Below are positions 1 through 5,614 of a stretch of 10,929 nucleotides of DNA, in pieces. Every line of letters begins with the position of its first letter. The stretch's first letter is position 1. The stretch covers positions 1-10,929 of the forward strand of contig CALLYN010000522.1 in assembly GCA_937858455.1 (NCBI GenBank). Direction: 5' to 3'. The notes under the pieces were generated by a model. It worked only from the letters and a program-made list of their open reading frames with translations, ran no database searches and was not told the origin of the DNA. The position numbers and the translations under genes were made by a program. Origin of the DNA: an uncultured Kouleothrix sp. (GTDB lineage Bacteria > Chloroflexota > Chloroflexia > Chloroflexales > Roseiflexaceae).

Positions 1-773
1 CGGCGCTATCGTTCTTCACCGGCTACCTGATCGAAAAATCGCTCAGCGTCGACAACATCTTCGTGTTCGTGCTGATCTTCAGCTACTTCAGCGTGCCGCC
101 GCAGTACCAGCACCGCGTGCTGTTCTGGGGCATCCTGGGCGCGCTGGTAATGCGCGCAGCGCTGATCCTGGTGGGCGCCGCGCTGATCAAAGAGTTCCAC
201 TGGATCATCTGGATCTTTGGCGCGTTCCTGATCTTCACCGGCATCCGCATGGCCTTCCACAAAACCGAAGAGCTGCATCCCGAAGACAACCCGCTAATCA
301 AGCTGTTCCGGCGGATCATGCCGGTGACGCAGAGCTACGAGGGCGCGCACTTCTTTGTGCGCCACGCCGGCAAGCTCATGGCCACGCCGCTGTTCCTGGT
401 GCTGCTGATGGTCGAGAGCACCGACCTGGTGTTCGCGGTCGACTCGATCCCGGCGATCTTTGCGGTGACGCAGGAGCCGTTTATCGTCTACACCTCGAAC
501 GTCTTCGCCATCCTGGGCCTGCGCTCGCTGTACTTCCTGCTGTCCGGCGTGATGGACAAGTTCCACTACCTGAAGCTCGGCCTGTCGGTGGTGCTGACAT
601 TTGTGGGCGTGAAGATGCTGATGCCCGACCTGAGCGCGCTGCTGACGGGCGTGGCCTTTAAGATCCCGACGCTGGTATCGCTGGGCGTGGTGGCCGGCAT
701 TCTCGCGGTGGCGGTGATCGCCTCGCTGCTGCGCGCCCGGCGGCTGGCCGCTGCGCCGGCTAAAGCGGCGTAG
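1..773 (+). CDS. TerC/Alx-family integral membrane protein, 5' end missing
   Basis: The frame is open from base 3 to a TAG at 771-773, giving 256 visible residues; the N-terminus lies outside the window. The protein is a multi-pass membrane protein with about seven recognisable hydrophobic segments. Two TerC-family signatures are visible: SVDNIFVF (residues 15-22 of the fragment) and VESTDLVFAVDSIPAI (about 137-152). Their acidic residues sit inside membrane helices and are thought to handle metal ions in this family. Members (TerC, Alx, YkoY) are linked to tellurite resistance, manganese homeostasis and metal loading of exported proteins; which applies here cannot be told. A GTG at 63 lies inside the conserved helix and is not a start. 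The C-terminus ends in a basic, alanine-rich tail. A strong hairpin follows and the next gene has its own ribosome binding site, so this is probably the last gene of its transcript. Family assignment is firm; the substrate is unknown. Confidence 0.93.
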   Translation, partial: ALSFFTGYLIEKSLSVDNIFVFVLIFSYFSVPPQYQHRVLFWGILGALVMRAALILVGAALIKEFHWIIWIFGAFLIFTGIRMAFHKTEELHPEDNPLIKLFRRIMPVTQSYEGAHFFVRHAGKLMATPLFLVLLMVESTDLVFAVDSIPAIFAVTQEPFIVYTSNVFAILGLRSLYFLLSGVMDKFHYLKLGLSVVLTFVGVKMLMPDLSALLTGVAFKIPTLVSLGVVAGILAVAVIASLLRARRLAAAPAKAA

Positions 774-804
774 TTCGCGGCCACGCTGGCGCGCTCGTGC
801 TTTA

Positions 805-923
805 GCAGAGCGCTACCTGCTATCTTCTGTATGCGTTTTCCGCGCTCCGCGCGGAAAACGCATACAATACACGAGGTAGTACGGCTCTGCCGAAGGCTGA
901 AGGCGGCAACTGCGTAAGCCCTA
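805..923 (+). repeat. Degenerate, left-truncated copy of the MITE-like repeat
   Basis: Bases 886-923 match 31 of 38 positions, without gaps, to the right end of the MITE-like element at 8765-8802. The last 18 bases (906-923, GCAACTGCGTAAGCCCTA) are identical to the reverse complement of that element's left end (8678-8695). Upstream, 805-890 forms a long imperfect hairpin. No left terminal repeat is visible before 805, so the copy looks truncated on that side. It lies wholly in the gap between the TerC and M50 genes and ends 31 bases before the M50 start codon, so it may form part of that gene's leader. Confidence 0.55.
828..866. terminator. 18-bp perfect hairpin downstream of the TerC-family gene
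   Basis: Bases 828-845 pair perfectly with 849-866 around a three-base loop. The stem carries a TTTT/AAAA block and a GC-rich top (CCGCGC/GCGCGG). It begins 54 bases after the TerC stop codon. No T-run follows on either strand, so it is not a textbook Rho-independent terminator, though the stem is very stable. Imperfect pairing continues outward between about 805-827 and 867-890 (GCAGAGC against GCTCTGC at the outer ends). The whole structure may therefore be the body of a hairpin-type repeat rather than a dedicated terminator. Confidence 0.5.
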
Positions 924-953
924 AAGCCATAGTTAAAGATACGGAGCTACACA

Positions 954-2087
954 ATGAACTGGTCGTTTCGCTTCGCGCGTGTCGCGGGCATCGACATCAA
1001 AATTCATATCACGTTTTTCTTGATCCTCGGCCTAGGCGCGTGGCAGTGGGGCAGCCGCTTCGGCATGGCCGGCGTGATGTTCGGCATCCTGCTGATGATC
1101 CTGCTGTTCGTATGCGTGACACTCCACGAGCTTGGGCACAGCGTAGTGGCCCAGCGCTTTGGCGTGCCGGTGCGCGAGATCGTGCTGCTGCCGCTCGGCG
1201 GCGTGGCGCTGATGACGCGCAACCCGTCGCGGCCGCTGCACGAGCTGCTGATCGCCGCCGCTGGGCCGCTGGTGAACGTGGTGATCGCGCTTGTGCTGTT
1301 CGTAGCCACCGGCATGGCCAATCCGCTGGCCGTGCTGAATGGCGACGGGCTGGTGGCAAGCCAGCAGCCCGCGCTGTCGTTCGGCCTGCTGCTAGGCTGG
1401 CTGCTGGCGGCGAACGTCAGCCTGGTGCTGTTCAACCTCATCCCGGCATTCCCGCTCGACGGCGGCCGGATGCTGCGCGCCGTGCTGGCGATGGTCACCA
1501 GCCAGCAGCGCGCCACGCGGATCGCCGCTAGCATTGGCCAGCTGCTGGCGATCGGCCTGGGGGTGTATGGTTTCCTGAGCGGGAATATTGTGCTGATGCT
1601 GGTGGCGCTGTTCGTGTTCTTCGGCGCCGGGCAAGAGCAGGTGGCCACCCAGGCGCGCACGGTGCTCGAAACCCGCCGCGTCGGCGACGCCTATAACAAG
1701 CACGCGCTGACGCTGCAGGTTGGCGATCGCGTCAGCAAGGTGGCCGATTATATTCTTACCAGCTACCAGCCCGATTTCGCGGTGCTGCAGGGCGGCCAGC
1801 TGCTGGGCATCGTAACGCGCGACGACGTACTGCGCGCGCTGGCGAGCACGCCCGCCGACGCGTATGTGACCAGCATTATGCAGCGCGACTTCGTGCGGGT
1901 TGAGGCCCAGAACACGCTCGAGGCGGCGCGCACGACCATGGCCGAGCGCGGGGCGCGGGTGGCGGCGGTGTACGCGGCCGGCGATTACCTGGGCCTGGTG
2001 AGCCTCGACGACATCGCCGAGGCGTTTGCGATCATCGCCTTTCAGCAGCGGCAAAACCTCGATCGCCAGCCGACGCCGATCGCGTAG
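954..2087 (+). CDS. M50 family site-2 protease (SpoIVFB-like) with C-terminal CBS domains
   Basis: This is a 377-residue intramembrane zinc metalloprotease of the S2P/SpoIVFB class. Such enzymes cut membrane-embedded regulators, often anti-sigma factors, within the bilayer. The zinc-binding HELGH is at residues 58-62. The third ligand region, NLIPAFPLDGGRM (161-173), carries the family's Asp (D169). Hydrophobic segments lie at about 17-30, 41-57, 97-120, 141-163 and 195-225. The soluble C-terminal part (about 240-365) resembles a CBS pair: GIVTRDDVL (285-293) closes the first and LGLVSLDDI (346-354) the second. CBS domains usually bind adenine nucleotides and could tune the protease. The ATG at 954 has GGAG at 943-946, seven bases upstream. 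The gene is convergent with the surface-protein gene downstream and shares its hairpin terminator. Family is certain; the substrate is unknown and no obvious sigma/anti-sigma pair is in the window. Confidence 0.94.
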   Translation: MNWSFRFARVAGIDIKIHITFFLILGLGAWQWGSRFGMAGVMFGILLMILLFVCVTLHELGHSVVAQRFGVPVREIVLLPLGGVALMTRNPSRPLHELLIAAAGPLVNVVIALVLFVATGMANPLAVLNGDGLVASQQPALSFGLLLGWLLAANVSLVLFNLIPAFPLDGGRMLRAVLAMVTSQQRATRIAASIGQLLAIGLGVYGFLSGNIVLMLVALFVFFGAGQEQVATQARTVLETRRVGDAYNKHALTLQVGDRVSKVADYILTSYQPDFAVLQGGQLLGIVTRDDVLRALASTPADAYVTSIMQRDFVRVEAQNTLEAARTTMAERGARVAAVYAAGDYLGLVSLDDIAEAFAIIAFQQRQNLDRQPTPIA

Positions 2088-2114
2088 GAGCGCTGCCGGC
2101 GCAGGGGCACAGCA

Positions 2115-2147
2115 AGACGGGGGCGGCTCATTGAGCCGCCCCCGTCT
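2115..2147. terminator. Bidirectional hairpin terminator between convergent genes
   Basis: A perfect GC-rich inverted repeat (AGACGGGGGCGGCTC and its complement, 15 bp, three-base loop ATT) sits between the M50 stop (2087) and the stop of the convergent thioester-domain gene (2172). It is the only strong structure in this 84-base gap. It lacks a long T-run on either strand, but its position and stability support termination in both directions. Confidence 0.75.
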
Positions 2148-2171
2148 GCGTCAGCAGGCCAAGGCTGTGAG

Positions 2172-3695
2172 CTAGCGCCGCGCGCTGCGCCGCTGCAGCG
2201 CGATGCCGGCGACGAGCAGGGCCGCGCCTACCAGCAGCAGCCACTCGGTGCTGCGGCTGCGCTCGGCCGGCGCGCCAGTGTTCGGCAGGCTGCGCGGGCG
2301 CACCAGCGCCTGGTTGCTCGATGTCAGGCCGTTGTTTGGCGTGGGCTGGCCAGGCGTCACCGCCGCGGGCGGCTGCGGTGTCGGCGTGCCGTCGCTGCCC
2401 GGCGCGGGGGTGGCTGTGGTATTGCCACTTGGCGTCGATGTCGGCGAGCCGCCGCCGCCGGGAGGCGAGGTTGGCCGCGGCGTCTTGCTCGTCGTCTGCG
2501 TGCTGGTAGGCGTCGGGTCAGGCCCGTTGCCTGGCGTTGCGGTTACCGGCGTGTTGCTCGGCACCGGCGTATTAGTTGAAGCCGGCGTGTTGGTGGCGCC
2601 AGGCGGTGTCGTCGGCGTGCTGGTAGAGCCGGGCGGTGTCGTCGGCGTGCTGGTGGAGCCAGGCGGTGTCGTCGGCGTGCTGGTGGAGCCAGGCGGTGTC
2701 GTCGGCGTGCTGGTGGCCAGCGGCGTGCTGGTCGGCGTGCTGGTGGCCAGCGGCGTGCTGGTCGGCGTCGCCTGCTGGAACACCGTCTGCGCCTGGGCGG
2801 TGGCGGTAAGGCTAATGCCATCGCCCAGCACCAGCCGCTGGGTCGGAGGGTTGCGATCCGAGTCGAACACCGTGCCCTGGTCCATCACATACGGCACCAC
2901 CGCAGTTATATTCACCGTACCAGCGTTCGCGTTCGTCACGGTGAAGCTTGCCACGCCCTGGTTAAAGGTAAGCGTCGCGGCCTGGGTGCCATTGTCGAGC
3001 ACGGCGGTGCCATCGACGGTGATATTCACCTGGGTTGCGGCGGTGGCCGGGCTGATCTGCACCGTGTAGGGCACCGGCTGGCCCTGCGGCACCGTCGCAG
3101 TCGAAGGCGTAATCGTCAGCGTCGCCAGGCCGGCGTTGGTGCCGGGGCAGCCATTGGTATCGACCTGCGTCTGGGCCTCGGCGGCCAGCGCGAGGGCGCG
3201 CGCCTTGATGCCGGCATCCTGGATGGTATTCAGGTCGAGGTTGTCGGAGAAGTGCCAGATCGCCAGCTGGCGCGCCGCGCCTTCGGCCGTCGTCGTCACG
3301 CCCGCGGCCGGGTAGTGCGCCAGCAGGTAGCGGATATAGCACCCGCCCTGCAGCGCCGTCACCGGGCCATTGCTGAAGTAGGTATTTCCAGTGCTCACGA
3401 GTACAAACAGCTGAATACAAAACACATTCACCAGCGGCCCCTGCCGATCGCCCTTGGTGTTCTTATCGAGCTGTAGGCGCAGTACGCCGGCCCAGTCGCG
3501 GTACAGATTCGCCTCGCCGGGCCGCTGAAAAATCACAAATTGCCCGCGCGCATTGTCTTTGCCTGCGAACGTACCAGTCGTCGGCACGTTGGCAAGCGCG
3601 ATAGAAGTGGCCAGCAACAATGCCAGGATGGCGGCGGCCACGCGGCCGACCCGAAGCCCCCATCGTAAGGATTGCGTCCGTTGTCGTGTTTCCAT
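2172..3695 (-). CDS. Secreted LPNTG-anchored protein with a predicted thioester domain (paralog 1)
   Basis: The product is 507 residues and likely a covalently anchored surface adhesin. In order: a signal peptide (basic residues, hydrophobic stretch about 19-34, cleavage probably after ALA at 36); a predicted thioester domain (about 40-185) with FCIQL (C93) and ARQLAIWHFSD (Q143), the Cys and Gln expected to form the internal thioester; a beta-rich Ig-like region (about 189-305); a Thr/Pro stalk (about 308-455) with ten-residue repeats; LPNTG at 470-474, a membrane helix (484-500) and tail RRSARR. In Gram-positive thioester domains the usual motifs are [YF]C and TQxAIW; here Arg replaces the Thr before Gln. 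C119 and C183 could form a disulfide. The ATG at 3695 follows a strong AGGAGG. The thioester region is about 72% identical (90 of 125 residues, hand count) to the upstream paralog. Domain identity rests on motif recognition; the ligand is unknown. Confidence 0.85.
   Translation of the reverse strand: METRQRTQSLRWGLRVGRVAAAILALLLATSIALANVPTTGTFAGKDNARGQFVIFQRPGEANLYRDWAGVLRLQLDKNTKGDRQGPLVNVFCIQLFVLVSTGNTYFSNGPVTALQGGCYIRYLLAHYPAAGVTTTAEGAARQLAIWHFSDNLDLNTIQDAGIKARALALAAEAQTQVDTNGCPGTNAGLATLTITPSTATVPQGQPVPYTVQISPATAATQVNITVDGTAVLDNGTQAATLTFNQGVASFTVTNANAGTVNITAVVPYVMDQGTVFDSDRNPPTQRLVLGDGISLTATAQAQTVFQQATPTSTPLATSTPTSTPLATSTPTTPPGSTSTPTTPPGSTSTPTTPPGSTSTPTTPPGATNTPASTNTPVPSNTPVTATPGNGPDPTPTSTQTTSKTPRPTSPPGGGGSPTSTPSGNTTATPAPGSDGTPTPQPPAAVTPGQPTPNNGLTSSNQALVRPRSLPNTGAPAERSRSTEWLLLVGAALLVAGIALQRRSARR
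2601..2780 (-). repeat. 30-bp tandem repeat encoding the Thr/Pro stalk
   Basis: The region divides into six consecutive 30-base units. The three units at 2601-2690 are nearly identical, the fourth (2691-2720) is hybrid, and the last two form a second subtype, the final one degenerate. On the coding strand they give ten-residue units of the types PTTPPGSTST and PTSTPLATST (residues about 311-370 of paralog 1). Whole multiples of 30 bases keep the frame, so copy number can change stalk length without breaking the protein. The paralog's stalk has no such regular repeat. Confidence 0.9.
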
Positions 3696-4037
3696 GAGTC
3701 CTCCTGAATCAATAAATTTTTTGGGGACTACGATTCAACCTACAGCAAGATGAAGCGTAGATGTTAGACCGCGCTCGTGGCGGCACAATGTTCCACAGCT
3801 GGTGTCGCGAAACGCGCACGATCCCGGCATTTCGCCGCTCAACAACCCAATGCCGATACCTGGGTGGGAATTGGCGGGATTATGACATAGGATCGTATGT
3901 ACGTCAAGCAAACACCGGGCGTATTTCACACACTAAAAGACACGCTGTAATACTATAATATACAGTATTCTACTGCAATACGTTATTTTACGTATATTAG
4001 ATGATAAAACTGTTATTTCCGCTATGGAAAGGCGCCT
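3696..4037. other. Gap between the two surface-protein genes: leader, promoter, AT-rich island
   Basis: This 342-base stretch holds no convincing gene. From the paralog 1 start outward it contains the Shine-Dalgarno AGGAGG (complement at 3700-3705), a leader of about 175 bases, the promoter at 3879-3907, and a markedly AT-rich tract (about 3915-4030). The leader can form a 7-bp stem (CGGCATT at 3825-3831 with AATGCCG at 3849-3855). The AT-rich tract has several short inverted repeats: 3949-3954 with 3964-3969, 3963-3967 with 3971-3975, 3978-3983 with 3990-3995, and 4016-4020 with 4026-4030. The last lies just after the stop of paralog 2 and is too weak to call a terminator. Confidence 0.6.
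3879..3907 (-). promoter_or_regulatory. Sigma-70-type promoter of paralog 1
   Basis: On the minus strand, -35 TTGACG (3902-3907) and -10 CATAAT (3879-3884) are separated by exactly 17 bases, with a TG one base upstream of the -10 (extended -10). The start site should be near 3871, giving an untranslated leader of about 175 bases before the ATG at 3695. The block 3877-3910 matches the promoter of paralog 2 at 28 of 34 positions, including most of the spacer, which strongly supports function. Confidence 0.8.
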
Positions 4038-5309
4038 CTATGGCCTGAGGCCGCGCCGCGTCGCAGCGCCGGCCAGCAGCAGCGCGAGCGCCAGCGCCAG
4101 CCACACGGCCACACGATCGGCGGGGGCGCCGGTATTGGGCAGCCGGGTGGGTATGCGCGCAAGCGTAGGCGTCGGCACCGATGTCGCAGGCGCGGGCGGC
4201 GTGGGCGTATCGAATACCAGGGTAGGCGTACTGGTAGGGGTCTCGGTTGGCGGCGTGCGCTTGCGCGTCGAGGGCGTGCTGGTGGGGGTGCCGGTTGGCG
4301 TGTTCGTCGGCGTGGTATCTCCGCCAAAACCGGGTGTTTTCGTCACCGGCGTGTTAGTGGGCGTAGCGGTGGGCGTGGCGGTAGTCTGCTCGAAGAATGT
4401 CTGCACCTGGGCAATGGTTGTGAGGTTCAGCGTTTCGCCAAGCACCAGCCGCTGGGTTTGCCGGCCGCCGAGCGGGTCGAATACCGTGCCCTGGTCCATG
4501 ACGTAGGGCACCTGCGCGGTGACGTTCACCGTGCCGACATTCAGGTTCAACACCGAGAAGTACGCCACGCCCTGGTTAAACGCCAGCGTCGCGGCCTGCT
4601 GGCCGTTATTAAGCACGGCGCTGCCGTCGACGCTGACATTCAGCGACACCGCGGCCTCGGGCGGGTCGATTCTGGCGGTGAAGATCACCGGCTGGCCCTC
4701 GGGCACGCGGGCGCTAGATGGCGCCAGCGTAAGCGTAGCAACGCCGGTGTTGGTGCCGGGGCAGCCGTTGGTATCGACCTGGAGCTGCGCCTCGGCGGCC
4801 AGGGCCTGTGCGCGGGTGCGAATGCCCACGTCCTCAACGGTGCTGAGGTCGAGGTCGTCGGAGAAGTGCCAGATCGCCAGCTGGCGCGCCGCGCCCTCGG
4901 CCGGCGTGCCGACGGTTGTGGCCGGGTAGTGGGCCAGCAGGTAACGAATATAGCACCCGCCGTGCAAGGCCGTCACCGACCCATTGGCATAGTACAGGTC
5001 GTTCGGGCGCACCACCACGAACAGCTGGATGCAGAACATGCGCGCCAGCGGCCCCAGCCGGTCGCCTTGCGTGTTTTTATCGAGCTGCAGCAGCAGCACG
5101 CCGGCCCAATCGTTGACGCGCTTGTTCCGTGGCGTGGTGAAGCGCACAAACTGGCCGTTTGGATCGTCGCGGCCGACAAACGTGCCGGTGGTTCGCGGCG
5201 CGGCCTGCGCATGTGCAGTAGCAACAAACAGCAGCACAGCGGCCAGGGCGACGGCCAGCAATAGGCCACGCCGCCAACCGTGTGCACGCGCTGAGCATAC
5301 GGTATGCAT
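4038..5309 (-). CDS. Secreted LPNTG-anchored protein with a predicted thioester domain (paralog 2)
   Basis: The product is 423 residues with the same plan as paralog 1: signal peptide (hydrophobic about 15-31, cleavage near AHAQA), predicted thioester domain with FCIQL (C93) and ARQLAIWHFSD (Q143), beta-rich region (about 189-305), Thr/Pro stalk (about 309-385, roughly half as long), LPNTG at 390-394, membrane helix (401-417) and tail TRRGLRP. The frame stays open to an ATG at 5360, but the start at 5309 is preferred. It follows AAGGAGG with four bases of spacing, opens directly into the signal peptide, lies about 59 bases after the predicted transcription start, and puts C93, C119, Q143 and C183 at the same numbers as in paralog 1 without a gap. 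The gene is upstream of paralog 1 on the same strand but 342 bases away and separately promoted, so this is a tandem duplication rather than a simple operon. The ligand is unknown. Confidence 0.85.
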   Translation of the reverse strand: MHTVCSARAHGWRRGLLLAVALAAVLLFVATAHAQAAPRTTGTFVGRDDPNGQFVRFTTPRNKRVNDWAGVLLLQLDKNTQGDRLGPLARMFCIQLFVVVRPNDLYYANGSVTALHGGCYIRYLLAHYPATTVGTPAEGAARQLAIWHFSDDLDLSTVEDVGIRTRAQALAAEAQLQVDTNGCPGTNTGVATLTLAPSSARVPEGQPVIFTARIDPPEAAVSLNVSVDGSAVLNNGQQAATLAFNQGVAYFSVLNLNVGTVNVTAQVPYVMDQGTVFDPLGGRQTQRLVLGETLNLTTIAQVQTFFEQTTATPTATPTNTPVTKTPGFGGDTTPTNTPTGTPTSTPSTRKRTPPTETPTSTPTLVFDTPTPPAPATSVPTPTLARIPTRLPNTGAPADRVAVWLALALALLLAGAATRRGLRP

Positions 5310-5313
5310 AAAG

Positions 5314-5320
5314 CCTCCTT
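5314..5320 (-). promoter_or_regulatory. Shine-Dalgarno that fixes the paralog 2 start
   Basis: On the minus strand AAGGAGG is followed by CTTT and then ATG at 5309. No comparable site precedes the in-frame ATG at 5360, which would leave a leader of only about eight bases after the predicted transcription start. This site therefore decides the start in favour of 5309. Confidence 0.8.
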
Positions 5321-5374
5321 GGATCGTCGGCTGCAACGCAGGAGGGCACTTTTTTAGCAACCCAAAGGAATAGG

Positions 5375-5403
5375 ATTATGACATGGGATCGTAGCAGAGT
5401 CAA
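5375..5403 (-). promoter_or_regulatory. Sigma-70-type promoter of paralog 2
   Basis: On the minus strand, -35 TTGACT (5398-5403) and -10 CATAAT (5375-5380) have a 17-base spacer and an extended -10 TG. The predicted start is near 5368, about 59 bases before the ATG at 5309. The block 5373-5406 is conserved with the promoter of paralog 1 (28 of 34). Soon after the -10, both transcripts also carry TTGGGTTG (complements at 5358-5365 and 3843-3850) at different distances. Confidence 0.82.
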
Positions 5404-5441
5404 GCATGTTCTTTTTCCCCAACCGGGCCAGCCAAGCGCGT

Positions 5442-5464
5442 ACGATGCTACTATACTGCATCGT
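5442..5464. promoter_or_regulatory. Inverted repeat with a possible second -10 box upstream of paralog 2
   Basis: ACGATGC (5442-5448) and GCATCGT (5458-5464) form a perfect 7-bp inverted repeat around a nine-base centre. On the minus strand the centre contains TATAGT, with TTGCTT 16 bases upstream, so it could be a second promoter with an operator over its -10. It lies about 40 bases upstream of the conserved promoter. No regulator gene is nearby; the role is a guess from structure. Confidence 0.35.
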
Positions 5465-5537
5465 GGCCGCAAAGCAATACGGTAAATTGTGTATTGTTCT
5501 GTCGGCGGGGGCGCGCGCCGGCCTCGGCACAGGGCGC

Positions 5538-5563
5538 AAAAGCTGCGTGCAGCAGCACGCTGC
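5538..5563 (-). terminator. Probable intrinsic terminator of recD2
   Basis: On the minus strand, about 50 bases after the recD2 stop, GCAGCGTGC and GCACGCAGC pair around a TGCT loop (six pairs, one mismatch, two pairs) and are followed at once by TTTT. It lies between recD2 and the promoters of paralog 2, where termination is expected. Confidence 0.5.
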
Positions 5564-5614
5564 GGCGCGCAGAATCGGCCCGTGGGGGTGGGGCAGCGCG
5601 TTGGGCAAGCGCGG

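Noticed and set aside
2601..2780. CRISPR-like array
   Set aside because: The 30-base units are adjacent with no spacers, are in frame with the surface protein and encode Thr/Pro repeats.
2203..3069. Plus-strand open frame rich in Val and Gly repeats
   Set aside because: It is the antisense image of the Thr/Pro stalk of paralog 1; the repeat pattern comes from the coding strand opposite.
4458..5264. Plus-strand open frame opposite paralog 2
   Set aside because: It is antisense to a thioester domain whose residues are conserved with the neighbouring paralog, and its composition is shadow-like.
5310..5360. Upstream start (ATG at 5360) for paralog 2
   Set aside because: It would begin about eight bases after the predicted transcription start, lacks a ribosome binding site, and would put 17 polar residues before the signal peptide.
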